A program made the translations under genes and the position numbers. Source: Mycobacteriales bacterium (lineage in GTDB: Bacteria > Actinomycetota > Actinomycetes > Mycobacteriales > Mycobacteriaceae). From it: a stretch of 64,000 bases of DNA. The stretch spans positions 93,245 through 157,244 of the forward strand of contig JAHABL010000006.1 of the NCBI GenBank assembly GCA_018376445.1, given 5' to 3'. How positions within the stretch are numbered: position 1 is the first letter of the stretch; every line of letters begins with the position of its first letter. The notes beneath the pieces were generated by a model that saw only the letters and a program-made list of their open reading frames with translations, was not told the origin of the DNA and searched no databases. Below are positions 35,325 through 43,804 of the stretch, piece by piece.

Positions 35325-36299
35325 TTAGCGGGTGTGCAGTGCGCGAGCGATCATCGGCCAGCTCTTGCGCATAGCCTGGCCAAACTGGCCGAAGCTGTGG
35401 GCACCGTAGGGCTGGTTGAAGTACTCGTACTTGACGCCAGCAGCGTTAGCCATGCCGCGGAAGAGACCAGTGCACAGGTAGGCACCGAATTCGACCATGG
35501 ACTTGTCGGGCTGCTTGCGCATGTCGTGGTCGTCCGGTGGCATCTTGGGCTTGCCGAGGGAGGCCGACAGGAAGATCGGCTTACCGCGCAGCTTGTCCAG
35601 GTGCAGGGCCGGGTCGTAGTGGTACCAGGCGGGGGAGATGAAGCCAGCGTAGGCGTTCAGCGGGTTCACGCCGGGGGTGTTGAGAATCATGGAGTTCATG
35701 ATGACAAGCTGGCTGAGCGGGTTCGCGGAGACGGGGCAGCCGGAGTAGGAGGCGCCAGCGTCGTAGAGCTTACCGTGGTGAGCCAGCAAGGCCAGGGCGG
35801 TGCCGGCGGACATGGAGTAGCCGGCGATGGCGTTACGACCGGTGGTCTTGAAAGCGCGCGCAATGGCAGGGGGAAGTTCCTGGGTGAGGTAGGTTTCCCA
35901 CATCGGCTTGTAGCCCAGGGTGCGGTCCTCACGATACCAATCCGTGTAGTAGGTGGACGGAGCACCGAGGGGGTTGACCACGTAGACGTTCTTATTACGG
36001 AAGAACTTGCGGGCCCCGGAGGCAGGGTGGGACCACTGGTCGCCGTTGCCGCCGTACATGCCGGAGAGGAGGTAGAAGACGGGAGCCCGCCCCATATTCG
36101 GAGGGGTCATCACTTGGTTGGTAATGGTGCGCTTCATGGAGGGGCTGTACACCTTGACTTCCATGAGCTGGTTTCCGATCCAGCGCTTGCTCACAAGCTT
36201 TCCCGTGGGGGCTGCCTCTGCAGGAGCGGCGTTAAGCCCGAAACCTACCGCGAGGGCGGTGATCGCTGCGACCAGTGTCTTAGCGAAATGTCGACGCAT
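35325..36299 (-). CDS. Secreted mycolyltransferase (antigen 85 family)
   Basis: 324-residue esterase-fold protein with a signal peptide (1-29, cleaved near AEAA). The nucleophile elbow is GYSMSAG, the entry strand FYLLSGMYGGNGDQWSH and the histidine lies in YGAHSFGQF, as in antigen 85 and corynebacterial Cmt proteins that move mycolate from trehalose monomycolate to arabinogalactan or to a second trehalose. Its presence implies a mycolate-type envelope or relics of one. No fibronectin-binding extension is seen. The gene stands alone. Confidence 0.92.
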   Translation of the reverse strand: MRRHFAKTLVAAITALAVGFGLNAAPAEAAPTGKLVSKRWIGNQLMEVKVYSPSMKRTITNQVMTPPNMGRAPVFYLLSGMYGGNGDQWSHPASGARKFFRNKNVYVVNPLGAPSTYYTDWYREDRTLGYKPMWETYLTQELPPAIARAFKTTGRNAIAGYSMSAGTALALLAHHGKLYDAGASYSGCPVSANPLSQLVIMNSMILNTPGVNPLNAYAGFISPAWYHYDPALHLDKLRGKPIFLSASLGKPKMPPDDHDMRKQPDKSMVEFGAYLCTGLFRGMANAAGVKYEYFNQPYGAHSFGQFGQAMRKSWPMIARALHTR

Positions 36300-36439
36300 A
36301 CGCTTCTCTTTCCTATATATGGTGATAGTGAGGAAATACCCACCTAGTCTACACAGCTACAACGACGAGTCCACAACTAATTATTTACCCTTTGACCTGG
36401 TAAGAGTTATTTTATTGGGAAGATACACGGTCATCAGGT

Positions 36440-36448
36440 TGTTATAAT
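36440..36448 (+). promoter_or_regulatory. Extended -10 promoter element
   Basis: TGTTATAAT is a near-perfect extended -10 about 95 bases upstream of the META-domain gene. No good -35 hexamer is seen, as is common for extended -10 promoters. The flanking region (36350-36540) is A/T-rich. Confidence 0.5.
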
Positions 36449-36543
36449 CAGAGAATCTCAACGTTTTAGACGATTGACCTACTTCACTGCATCACGCATC
36501 ACATTCGTAACTTAAGTTTCATTTTCTTGTTGAGGAGGATGAT

Positions 36544-37023
36544 ATGAAACGCTTCCCCATCCGCACCCTGCGCGCCCCCCTCGCCGGCGCCCTCGCCCTC
36601 ATCGCCAGTACCGCGCTCTCCACCGGTATCGCCTCCGCCTGTCTCCCCCAGTCCACACCCATCATCGAAGGCATCGACTGGCACTACCTCAGCCCCGACG
36701 GCGGCCACCTAAAACTTGAGAACGGCAAGGTATCTGGAAGCGACTCCTGCAATTTGGTGTTCGGCGACTACACCATTACCCGCTCTCCTGCTGGCAACGT
36801 CCTCACCTTCGGACCTATTGCCACCACCACCCGCTACTGCTACCAAGGGCACGCCACCCAGCAGGCCTTCGCCGCACTCTTTAGCCGCCCCAACGGATAC
36901 AAGGTCGTCACCCTCCCGGGCGGAGAACAACACCTCTCCCTCTACCTGGCCGGAACCAAAGGTGTCCTCTCCACCAACACCATGGTGTTCAGCAACCGCA
37001 ACACCCACACCGAGAAGCAGTAG
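36544..37023 (+). CDS. Secreted META (HslJ-like) domain protein
   Basis: 159 residues with a signal peptide (about 1-32, ASACLPQ). The mature part follows the META pattern: GIDWHYLSPDGGHLKLENGKVSGSDSCN, FGDYTI, VLTFGPIATTTRYC, then a strand-rich end. Two cysteines (DSC and RYC) may form a disulfide. Proteins of this family are linked to outer-surface stress or resistance; the role here is unknown. GAGGAGG sits properly before ATG 36544. Confidence 0.75.
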   Translation: MKRFPIRTLRAPLAGALALIASTALSTGIASACLPQSTPIIEGIDWHYLSPDGGHLKLENGKVSGSDSCNLVFGDYTITRSPAGNVLTFGPIATTTRYCYQGHATQQAFAALFSRPNGYKVVTLPGGEQHLSLYLAGTKGVLSTNTMVFSNRNTHTEKQ

Positions 37024-37162
37024 CACTGCGCACACAGCTCGCCTGTGCAGCGCTGTCCTGCAACACTGTGCTGTAACGCTGCCGTCACAGCAACCCGACA
37101 GATAGAATATAAAGTTCAGCCCCGCACCGGATTTCCCATATGCGGGGCTGAACTATTCACCG

Positions 37163-37249
37163 CGGTGGCGGCGGGATTTGAACCCGCGGTTGGGGTTAAC
37201 CAACACTCGCTTTCGAGGCGAGCACCTTCGGCCGCTCAGACACGCCACC
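37163..37249 (-). tRNA. tRNA-Ser (anticodon CGA)
   Basis: Minus-strand cloverleaf: acceptor GGTGGCG/CGCCACC, anticodon loop CTCGAAA inside CTCGC/GCGAG, a long variable arm and T-loop GTTCAAATC. CCA is not encoded. Confidence 0.95.
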
Positions 37250-37315
37250 GGGGAAAACTATACGTGAATTGTGCGAAAAGAGGAAAGTGAACGTGACAGA
37301 CCATCCACCCCACCC

Positions 37316-37834
37316 CTAGCGCTTAGCGCGGAAAAACCTCTCTAACACCGCCGCACAGGGCCCTTCCCACACTCCCCCCACCACTTCCGGCACAAACATT
37401 GCACCCGGCGCCCGCGGAATGTCCATCAACGAGCCACACCCACCCGTCTTGGGCTCCCACGCCCCAAAGACAATCCGCTGCACCCGCGCCCCCACTGCAG
37501 CACCCGCACACATCGCGCAGGGTTCCAACGTCACTACCAGAGTGCACCCTTCCAGGCGCCACCCGTCCCTCACCACTTTCGCGGCCGCCCGCAGCGCCAG
37601 CACTTCCGCATGCGCCGTGGGGTCCCCGTCGGCTTCCCGCCGGTTGATGGCCTCCGCTACGACCTTCCCTTGCGGGTCCACCACCAGGGCGGCCACCGGC
37701 ACATCGGCCTGGCAGTCTGCGGGCCGCACATCGTCGCCGGCGTCGTCAACGAGCAGCGCTAATGCCCGGCGCACCAGCGCTTCATCGGTGGCCGTTTGGG
37801 AGGGTTGCGGAAGGCCCATCCCGATGAGGGCCAC
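37316..37834 (-). CDS. tadA: tRNA-specific adenosine deaminase TadA
   Basis: Deaminates A34 to inosine in tRNA-Arg(ACG). Zinc and catalytic motifs are HAEVLAL and LEPCAMCAGA; the dimer-contact region GAWEPKTGGCGSL follows. 172 residues. GTG 37834 overlaps the upstream stop by one base (TAGTG); ATG 37819 is alternative. Coupled to the TadA-associated gene and near tyrA, as in mycobacteria. Its substrate, tRNA-Arg(ACG), is at 43.5 kb. Confidence 0.94.
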   Translation of the reverse strand: MALIGMGLPQPSQTATDEALVRRALALLVDDAGDDVRPADCQADVPVAALVVDPQGKVVAEAINRREADGDPTAHAEVLALRAAAKVVRDGWRLEGCTLVVTLEPCAMCAGAAVGARVQRIVFGAWEPKTGGCGSLMDIPRAPGAMFVPEVVGGVWEGPCAAVLERFFRAKR

Positions 37835-38400
37835 TAGAGGCCTACCGCCCGATCCAGTTCCTCGTCAAAACCGAGTGTCTCTGCGATCTCCATAATCTGG
37901 TCGTCGGCCCAGCTTTCGTCGTCGTCCACAATGACGCTCAGGACGGATTCGGGCAGGCCGAGGTCTTCCAGGATGTTGAAGTCGCCGATGCCCCAGGAAC
38001 CTTCCCAGTTTTCGTCGATCTCAGTCTCGTAGCCGCGGTCTTCCAAGGCATCGATAACGAAGCCGTCGTCGAGTGCGGCGTCGAGGTCGCTGACGAAGAG
38101 TTTGGTGCCGTTGGGCCCGGGGCGGACGATGATGAAGTATTCGCAGGCGCGGTTGAGGATGCCGAAGTTGACCCCCTCGGCTCGGATATTGCGCACTGCT
38201 TCTTCGAAGAAGCGGTAGTTTTCGAAAGCGTCGGCAGGCAGACGGGTGACGCGCCAGATGTTATCCGGTCGGGCAACCGCTAGACCGTATGACGGCGCAA
38301 CGTTGGTGTCCTCCGGGGGGTTCGCACCGGTGGGTCGCACGTTCGACAAGTCCTCATAATCATTCTGTAAACGGTCGTTCTGCGGGTAATTCTTTGCCAT
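37834..38400 (-). CDS. TadA-associated conserved protein (Rv3753c family)
   Basis: 188 residues, strongly acidic, with a conserved actinobacterial layout: WRVTRLPADAFENYRFFEEAVRNIRAEG, FIIVRPGPNG, LFVSDLDAALDD and a C-terminal LSVIVDDDESWADDQIMEIAETLGF. It is nearly always next to tadA and tyrA in this order; its function is not known, though a link with tRNA editing is often inferred. ATG 38400 abuts the tyrA start head to head, so the two promoters lie inside each other's coding region. Confidence 0.85.
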   Translation of the reverse strand: MAKNYPQNDRLQNDYEDLSNVRPTGANPPEDTNVAPSYGLAVARPDNIWRVTRLPADAFENYRFFEEAVRNIRAEGVNFGILNRACEYFIIVRPGPNGTKLFVSDLDAALDDGFVIDALEDRGYETEIDENWEGSWGIGDFNILEDLGLPESVLSVIVDDDESWADDQIMEIAETLGFDEELDRAVGL

Positions 38401-39318
38401 ATGACATACGGTAGCGATATGAACTCGAATTGTCAGTCCCCTCGGGAGAAGTCTCCTTCACAGTCTGTCTGCGTGCTGGGTTTGGGCCTCATTGGTGGCT
38501 CCCTGCTTCGGCGGCTGACGGCGTGTGGCTATCCGGCGTTCGGCTGGAACCGTAGTACCGCGACCGTCGAGCAGGCGGCAGCCGACGGAATGGACGTGTC
38601 CGGGGACTTGCCCGCCACGTTGCAGCGTGCCGCCCGGGAGGACGCGTTACTGGTAGTGGCGGTGCCGTTGTTCGCGGTGCCAGAGTTGCTGGCGCAGATT
38701 GCCGAGTATGCCCCGCAGTGTCCGCTGACCGATGTGGTGTCGGTGAAGGTGCAGGTGCTGCGGGCAGTGCAGGAGGCGGGGTTGGCCGCCACCTATGTGG
38801 GCTCGCATCCGATGGCGGGGACGGAGAATTCTGGCTGGGGTGCGACGGATCCCTCGCTGTTCGAGAACGCCACGTGGGTGGTGATGACGGGTGGGGCGGA
38901 GTCCGTCACCGCCCGCGTGCGGGAGATTTCGGAAGCGGCCGGCGCTGTGGTGGTGGAGACGGATCCGGTGTCGCATGACGGCGCGGTGGCCTGTATTTCG
39001 CATGTGCCGCATTTGGTGGCGGAGGCGCTGTCGGTGGCGGCGGTGACGGAGCAGGTGGGTGGCGGCGATACTGCGTTGCGGTTGTCTGCGGGGTCATTCC
39101 GCGATGGGACGCGGGTGGCGGGGTCCGCCCCGGCGCTGGTACGGGCGATGTGTGAGGGGAATCGTGAGGCGGTGCTGCCGGTGTTGGCGGAGACGATTGC
39201 GCTGCTACAGCAGAGCTATGACGAGTTGTCCCAGCAGGGGACATGCGAAACGCTGGTGGAGGCAGGGTATGCCGCGCACCAGCGTTATCGCACCATGATG
39301 AAGGAGTTGGGCCGCTAG
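38401..39318 (+). CDS. tyrA: Prephenate dehydrogenase
   Basis: NAD(P)-dependent enzyme of tyrosine synthesis. The dinucleotide site is VLGLGLIGGSLLRRL, the substrate region includes GSHPMAGTENSGW and HDGAVACISHVPHLVAEAL, and RLSAGSFRDGTRVAGS contains the conserved arginine. 305 residues from ATG 38401; ATG 38419 is possible. No ribosome site is visible for either, and the divergent gene begins at 38400, so a leaderless or very short-leader transcript is likely. Confidence 0.93.
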   Translation: MTYGSDMNSNCQSPREKSPSQSVCVLGLGLIGGSLLRRLTACGYPAFGWNRSTATVEQAAADGMDVSGDLPATLQRAAREDALLVVAVPLFAVPELLAQIAEYAPQCPLTDVVSVKVQVLRAVQEAGLAATYVGSHPMAGTENSGWGATDPSLFENATWVVMTGGAESVTARVREISEAAGAVVVETDPVSHDGAVACISHVPHLVAEALSVAAVTEQVGGGDTALRLSAGSFRDGTRVAGSAPALVRAMCEGNREAVLPVLAETIALLQQSYDELSQQGTCETLVEAGYAAHQRYRTMMKELGR

Positions 39319-39324
39319 CGGGGG

Positions 39325-41130
39325 TTAGGCGTCGACCGGTTCGGGGGTGTGGTCGTCGGTGTTGTGCCGCGGGCCGGTGCCGGGGCTGTAGACGCGTTGC
39401 AGGCGGACGTTGTCGCCCAGGTCCCACACTTCGCCCAGGTCCATGGGCTGGAGGTCGTCGCGGTCGGCAGTGCGGAGGAGGGGCACTCCGTGGTTGGCGG
39501 TGTCGGCCAGTCCGGCTACGCTCTTGCCTTTGCTCTTGCCTGTGGTCCTGCTGGCGGCAGCACCGGCGGCGGTGTTCTTGGAGTCGTATTCGGAGGGTTC
39601 CAGGTCGATGGAGTCGCGCAGCACGGTGGAGCGCATGCAGAGCACGCCGATGAAGGCGAGGACGGACACGATGCCGATGCAGATAAAGATGACGTTGATG
39701 GAGTTGCCGTAGGCGTTCATCACCATCTCGGCAACTTTATCCCCTGAGGACAGTACGGAGAGGTCTTTGACGTGGGAGAGTTCGGAGAGCTGTTTGGCGT
39801 TGGCGCCTTGTTTCATGAGTTCGTGGGCGCCGGCGGTGACGTTATTGGTAAGGTTCCTGTTGAAGAAGGCACCCAGTACTTGCAGTCCGACGGTACCGCC
39901 CATGGAGCGGGAGAAGGTGACGACGGCGGTGGAGGCGCCGATGTCCTTGTATGCGACGGTGTTCTGGACGGCGAGCACGAGGTTCTGCATGGAGGCACCT
40001 TGGCCGATGCCGATGAGGGAGAGGCCGAGGGCGATGAACCAGTAGGGGGTGTTGGCGTCGCAGAAGCTCATCATGATGGTGCCGAGCATCATGATGCCGA
40101 TGCCGAAGGTGACGGAGGGCTTCCATTTACCGCGGGCGGACACGATGAAGCCGGAGACGGTGGAGGCGACGAGGGAGCCGAGCACGATGGGGAGGAGGGC
40201 GAGACCGGAGTGGGTGGGGGTGTAGCCGCGGCCCATCTGGAAGTACTGACCCATGAAGACGCCGACGGAGTTCTGGGAGATGCCCAGGACGATGGAGACG
40301 GCGATGGCGAGTTTGGTGATACGGCTGTTGAGAACCTTGTAGGGGATGATCGGTTCGGCGGCTTTGCGCTCCCAGAAGGCGAATCCGATACCGATGATGA
40401 TGGCGACGACGAGCGGTACCCAGAATTGCCAGGTGGAGAACGTGGCCTTCTTTGAGGCTTCGGACATCCACAGCATGAAGGCGGTGACGCTGAGGGTGAT
40501 GAGGACGGCACCTAGGTAGTCGACTTTCGGCTTGCGTTTGGGGGCGGGCGGGACGGTGAGTTTGAGTTGGACGACGATCATGGCGATGACGGTGAAGGGG
40601 ACGCCGATCCAGAAGCACCAGCGCCAGCCCATGAGGTCCACGATGAAGCCGCCGAAGACAGGGCCAGCCACGGTGGCGACGGCGATGACGGCACCGAGGT
40701 AGCCGTTGTATTGGCCGCGTTCACGGGGGCTGGTGACGGTGGCGATGACCGCCTGGGAGAGGGATATTTGCAGGCCGAGGCCCAAGCCTTGGATGATGCG
40801 GAAGCCGATGAGGGCTCCGGTGTTCCAGGCGAAGCCGGAGAGTAGGGAGCCGAGGGCGAAGATGACGAAGCCGGCCATCAGTAGATGCTTTTTGTGGAAT
40901 TGGTCGGCGAGTTTGCCGGCGATGATGGTGGCAATAGTGGAGGAGAGCATGCTGGCGGTGATGACCCACGTGTAGGCGGTCTGGGAGCCGTGCAGTTCCT
41001 TAATCATGGTGGGTAGGGAGGTGCCCACGATGGTTAGTGAGGTCATGGCGACGAACATGCCGACCATGACGCCGACGAGTGCTTGGAGCACTTCGCGCCG
41101 GCGCGTCTTCTTTCCTTGCTTGTCGTTCAC
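39325..41130 (-). CDS. MFS drug efflux transporter (DHA2, 14-TMS type)
   Basis: 601 residues with 14 predicted helices, from LVGVMVGMFVAMTSLTIVGTSLP onward. The motif A-type loop GKLADQFHKKHLLMAGF, the motif C-like GPVFGGFIVDLMGWRWCFWIGVPF and the RSMGGTVGLQVLGAF segment place it in the EmrB/QacA family. A 90-residue hydrophilic C-terminus follows the last helix. The start is GTG 41130, five bases after AGGAC; the frame continues upstream but without homology. It follows a marR gene and its operator, so export of a MarR ligand is likely. Confidence 0.9.
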   Translation of the reverse strand: MNDKQGKKTRRREVLQALVGVMVGMFVAMTSLTIVGTSLPTMIKELHGSQTAYTWVITASMLSSTIATIIAGKLADQFHKKHLLMAGFVIFALGSLLSGFAWNTGALIGFRIIQGLGLGLQISLSQAVIATVTSPRERGQYNGYLGAVIAVATVAGPVFGGFIVDLMGWRWCFWIGVPFTVIAMIVVQLKLTVPPAPKRKPKVDYLGAVLITLSVTAFMLWMSEASKKATFSTWQFWVPLVVAIIIGIGFAFWERKAAEPIIPYKVLNSRITKLAIAVSIVLGISQNSVGVFMGQYFQMGRGYTPTHSGLALLPIVLGSLVASTVSGFIVSARGKWKPSVTFGIGIMMLGTIMMSFCDANTPYWFIALGLSLIGIGQGASMQNLVLAVQNTVAYKDIGASTAVVTFSRSMGGTVGLQVLGAFFNRNLTNNVTAGAHELMKQGANAKQLSELSHVKDLSVLSSGDKVAEMVMNAYGNSINVIFICIGIVSVLAFIGVLCMRSTVLRDSIDLEPSEYDSKNTAAGAAASRTTGKSKGKSVAGLADTANHGVPLLRTADRDDLQPMDLGEVWDLGDNVRLQRVYSPGTGPRHNTDDHTPEPVDA

Positions 41131-41266
41131 TACTGTCCTTTGTTCGTCTTGTCGTTCTTCGTTGCGTTTGTGCTGCGTATGATGTGTGTGGCGCGGGACG
41201 CCGGGGTGTGGGGGACGCTGTGGCCCGCTTGGCTTCTGCCTGCTGGTGGGGCGTCTGATGGTGGGG

Positions 41267-41818
41267 TTAGGGGTTCTCTCGGAGTTTTTTTCGTATGTCC
41301 GCGCTGAGGCGTTCGAGTGTCTGGGTGACGTGTTCGATGTCGTCGTCAGACCAGGTTTCGAGGGCTTGTTTGGCGAAAATGGAGTGTTGCTCGGTGACGT
41401 CTTTGAGGGTGGTTCGGCCTTTGTCACTCAAGGTGATGAGGGTGGCGCGGGCGTCTTGGGGGTCGGAGGTGCGGGAGATGAGACCGCGTTCTTCCATGCT
41501 GGCCACTTGTCGGGAGATGACGGATTGGCTGAGGTGGAGGATCTTGGCGATGTCGTTGATGCGGATGCCGCCTTGTGTGCTGCCGGAGTTGCCGTTAGGG
41601 CAGTCGTCGATGTGGGGTCCGGCGATGGTGCCTTTTTCTTGGGCGTGGGCGTAGAAGTCCTCTTCGAGTTTGAGGTGCCAGAGGATGCCAAATTCGGTGT
41701 GGCTGAGGCCTGATGAGGCGCCGATGGCGATGGTGACGCGCCGGTAGGTACGGTTCAGCCGGGCGATCTCGGCGACAAGATTCGCGATGGGCTGGCGGTT
41801 CTCCGGGGTTTCACTCAT
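41267..41818 (-). CDS. MarR family transcriptional regulator
   Basis: Winged-helix repressor of about 183 residues. The wing-helix core is INDIAKILHLSQSVISRQVASMEERGLISR followed by SDPQDARATLITLSDKGR, the typical MarR beta wing. An insertion with PHIDDCPNGNSG sits between helix 2 and the DNA-binding core. The start is ATG 41818 or GTG 41827. It lies 136 bases before the efflux gene and just after a perfect palindrome, so it likely represses itself and the transporter until a toxic ligand binds. Confidence 0.92.
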   Translation of the reverse strand: MSETPENRQPIANLVAEIARLNRTYRRVTIAIGASSGLSHTEFGILWHLKLEEDFYAHAQEKGTIAGPHIDDCPNGNSGSTQGGIRINDIAKILHLSQSVISRQVASMEERGLISRTSDPQDARATLITLSDKGRTTLKDVTEQHSIFAKQALETWSDDDIEHVTQTLERLSADIRKKLRENP

Positions 41819-41834
41819 GACCTCCACTATAAAC

Positions 41835-41855
41835 TTGTATTCGGAATGAATACAA
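41835..41855. promoter_or_regulatory. MarR operator (perfect palindrome)
   Basis: TTGTATTC (41835-41842) and its exact complement GAATACAA (41848-41855) flank a five-base centre. It overlaps the likely -10 region of marR, so binding of a MarR dimer would block transcription. Confidence 0.8.
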
Positions 41856-41962
41856 ATTATGGGCGTTCCTGTGCTGCGCGTACTGAATCGTGGAAGATAG
41901 GAATCGACAAGGCAGTAGCTATCTGGATGCTAGGTGTGAGAGAATCCGTGAGCACATAAAGA

Positions 41963-42140
41963 AAGAGGCCGAGAAACGACTACTAATTGCTCCCATGTAA
42001 ATCGTTTCTTGGCCTCTTCAAGTAAGTGACTGCACACAATACCGGCGCTCTCTCTCTTGCACTGACGGTCTCCCATCCGTCAGGCAACGCCACAGTCACT
42101 TAGCCGCCTCAATCGCTCAAAAGGCGGCAGTCTTTGAGGA
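41963..42140. other. Cluster of strong hairpins (candidate structured RNA)
   Basis: Four consecutive stem-loops with no coding frame. H1: 41963-41979 pairs with 42002-42018 (17 pairs, one G-T). H2: an outer stem TAAGTGACTG/CAGTCACTTA (42023-42032, 42093-42102) encloses a second hairpin TTGC-CTGACGG/CCGTCAG-GCAA (42057-42087). H3: GCCGCCT/AGGCGGC (42103-42109, 42122-42128). H4: AGTC/GACT (42129-42138). It matches no RNA family I know (not tmRNA, RNase P, 6S or a tRNA). Strand unknown. It could be a non-coding RNA, a regulatory leader or a mobile-element end. Confidence 0.5.
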
Positions 42141-42586
42141 CTATCAACACTATTCGTTTTTGTCCTGCCTTCAGTGTACATATCTTCTACCCGCTTGCCT
42201 AGCCAGTTGACCAAGTTTCCATTTACACATATGAAAAATCGCTCTGAGCAAACTTTCCACTATGTCCGCTGATCTTAAAATGTGGAGAACACTGTAAAAC
42301 TGTAACTCGTGCAGATAGAAGTCCTAGTTTGACCAATTAACACTGGTAAAACACTATTTTTAAACCGTGGAAAATCTTCTTCCAGAAAGAAATTTGTTAC
42401 TTTGTAAACCGTTGTCTCATGTAGACAAACTCGCGTTACACAAAAAAACGGTTGAACAAATCACTATTCAGATGTCCAATTCATACAGATCCGGGACGGA
42501 AACTTTGGCAACTATTTGCCCTAATTACCCGCCCACGCGACTCATCACCGCCCCAACACACAGACTCCACCCCTCCCCCACGCGCT
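42141..42586. other. A/T-rich non-coding stretch
   Basis: About 450 bases with a clear drop in GC compared with both sides and no credible gene. An AACCGTT/AACGGTT pair lies at about 42405-42455. No DnaA boxes or transposon ends were recognised. It may be decayed DNA of foreign origin or a promoter-rich spacer. Confidence 0.45.
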
Positions 42587-43363
42587 CTACTTCTCCGACA
42601 CTCCCGCATGCAGAGCAGCCTGATGCTGTGGACACCACCAGCTCACAGACACCCCAATAAACTGGCCCTTCTGCTCCGCCGTCATGCCATTGTCAACAAG
42701 AAGCAACGCCATAGCGATCTGGTCGAAGGAATAACCCTTATCAAACTGCCGGCACACCGACTTCGCCGCAGCCACCTCATCCGCCTGCGTCCCCTTAATC
42801 CCCACCGTCACAAGATAATTATGGAACAACGGCGCCTTCTGCTCCTCTGACATCGACGCCAGCGCATCCCCCGCCTGGTTACTAGCACCCCCATGGTTAT
42901 CCCGCCAGGCTCGCACCCCCAACGCCAGCGCAGCCGTCACCACCGCCACCAGCAACACCGTCAACAAGGTCTTCCCCCACACCCGCCGCTGGTGCAACTG
43001 CGCAAACGTCTCCATATCCACCGGCTGCTGCCACGTGTCGTCCGGCCGCGTATGCGCAACAGCGTCCTGCAGCCCCTCCACAAAAGCCACATTGGTACGT
43101 GTGGTGACGGCCTCCACCCGGCCCACCTGCATCTGCTTCGGCAGGTCCCGCGGAGGGTTACGGAACGTGAACACCACCGTACCGGGCTTCTCCTTGCCCT
43201 CCTGCGGGGTCCGTTGCCACGCCACACTCCGCAATGCGCCCACCGGAATCTCCAACGGCTCGCCCTGATTCTTGCGGGGATCCTCATGCGTCACGGTGAC
43301 GGTGTTCGTCCGGCTATCGAAAGTCGCTCTGGCCTGCTTGCCGTCTAGATTGGAGATGCTCAT
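42587..43363 (-). CDS. Membrane protein with DUF732-like outer domain
   Basis: 258 residues. The cytosolic first half (1-110) is a beta-rich PH-like or DUF4429-like domain (ATFDSRTNTVTVTHEDPR, TVVFTFRNPPRDLP). One membrane helix spans about 132-152. The outer part matches the mycobacterial DUF732 pattern: FHNYLVTVGIKGTQADEVAAAKSVCRQFDKGYSFDQIA…VSWWCPQH, with two cysteines likely bridged. Function unknown; such proteins are typical of Mycobacteriales. Confidence 0.75.
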   Translation of the reverse strand: MSISNLDGKQARATFDSRTNTVTVTHEDPRKNQGEPLEIPVGALRSVAWQRTPQEGKEKPGTVVFTFRNPPRDLPKQMQVGRVEAVTTRTNVAFVEGLQDAVAHTRPDDTWQQPVDMETFAQLHQRRVWGKTLLTVLLVAVVTAALALGVRAWRDNHGGASNQAGDALASMSEEQKAPLFHNYLVTVGIKGTQADEVAAAKSVCRQFDKGYSFDQIAMALLLVDNGMTAEQKGQFIGVSVSWWCPQHQAALHAGVSEK

Positions 43364-43469
43364 AGGGCTAAACCTACCGGCACAGCCAAATGAAAAACCA
43401 CCATTATGAAAATGGTTACTGGGCGGGCGTCAGTAGGCCGGCAATAATGCAGGTCAGGGCAATGCGGTG

Positions 43470-43520
43470 AAAATACGAAAAACCCTGGCGGAAAGCTCAA
43501 AAAGCTTATTTACCAGGGAT
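43470..43520 (-). terminator. Terminator of tRNA-Arg
   Basis: On the minus strand ATCCCTGG pairs with CCAGGGT; an inner AAGCTTTTTGAGCTT hairpin fills the loop, and TTTTTCGTATTTT follows. Confidence 0.75.
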
Positions 43521-43528
43521 TTTAACCG

Positions 43529-43601
43529 TGCGCTCGAAGGGATTCGAACCCCCAACCTTCTGATCCGTAGTCAGATGCTCTATCCGTTGAGCTACGAGCG
43601 C
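43529..43601 (-). tRNA. tRNA-Arg (anticodon ACG)
   Basis: Minus-strand cloverleaf of 73 bases: acceptor GCGCTCG/CGAGCGC, D arm GCTC/GAGC, anticodon loop CTACGGA in TCTGA/TCAGA, T-loop GTTCGAATC. The A34 is the TadA target. CCA is not encoded. Confidence 0.96.
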
Positions 43602-43804
43602 CCGCTGTTAAGTTCAGCAAAAAGAAGTATATGCGTTTTTGTGGCGGAAACAAAATTGTCCAACCGTTCCCCCAAGTGAGCACTGTCTTTAAACTGGAAT
43701 TTGCCCCCGAGACAACTGAATTTAACCAACCGGAACGTCACCACGCTCACCCCCCGACGTCTCCCCTCCGGCACCACCCACTCTTCACCCGTGAAGGAGA
43801 ACCC

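Noticed and set aside
41130..41427. Upstream extension of the MFS transporter frame
   Set aside because: The extra 99 residues are low-complexity, overlap the marR coding region and lie before a good GTG start with a ribosome site.
42023..42102. Hairpin cluster as a CRISPR array or tRNA
   Set aside because: No repeated units with spacers and no T-loop or acceptor stem.
42367..42850. Small plus-strand genes at 42.4-42.8 kb
   Set aside because: Composition is not protein-like, there is no ribosome site, and the second one runs antisense through the DUF732 gene.
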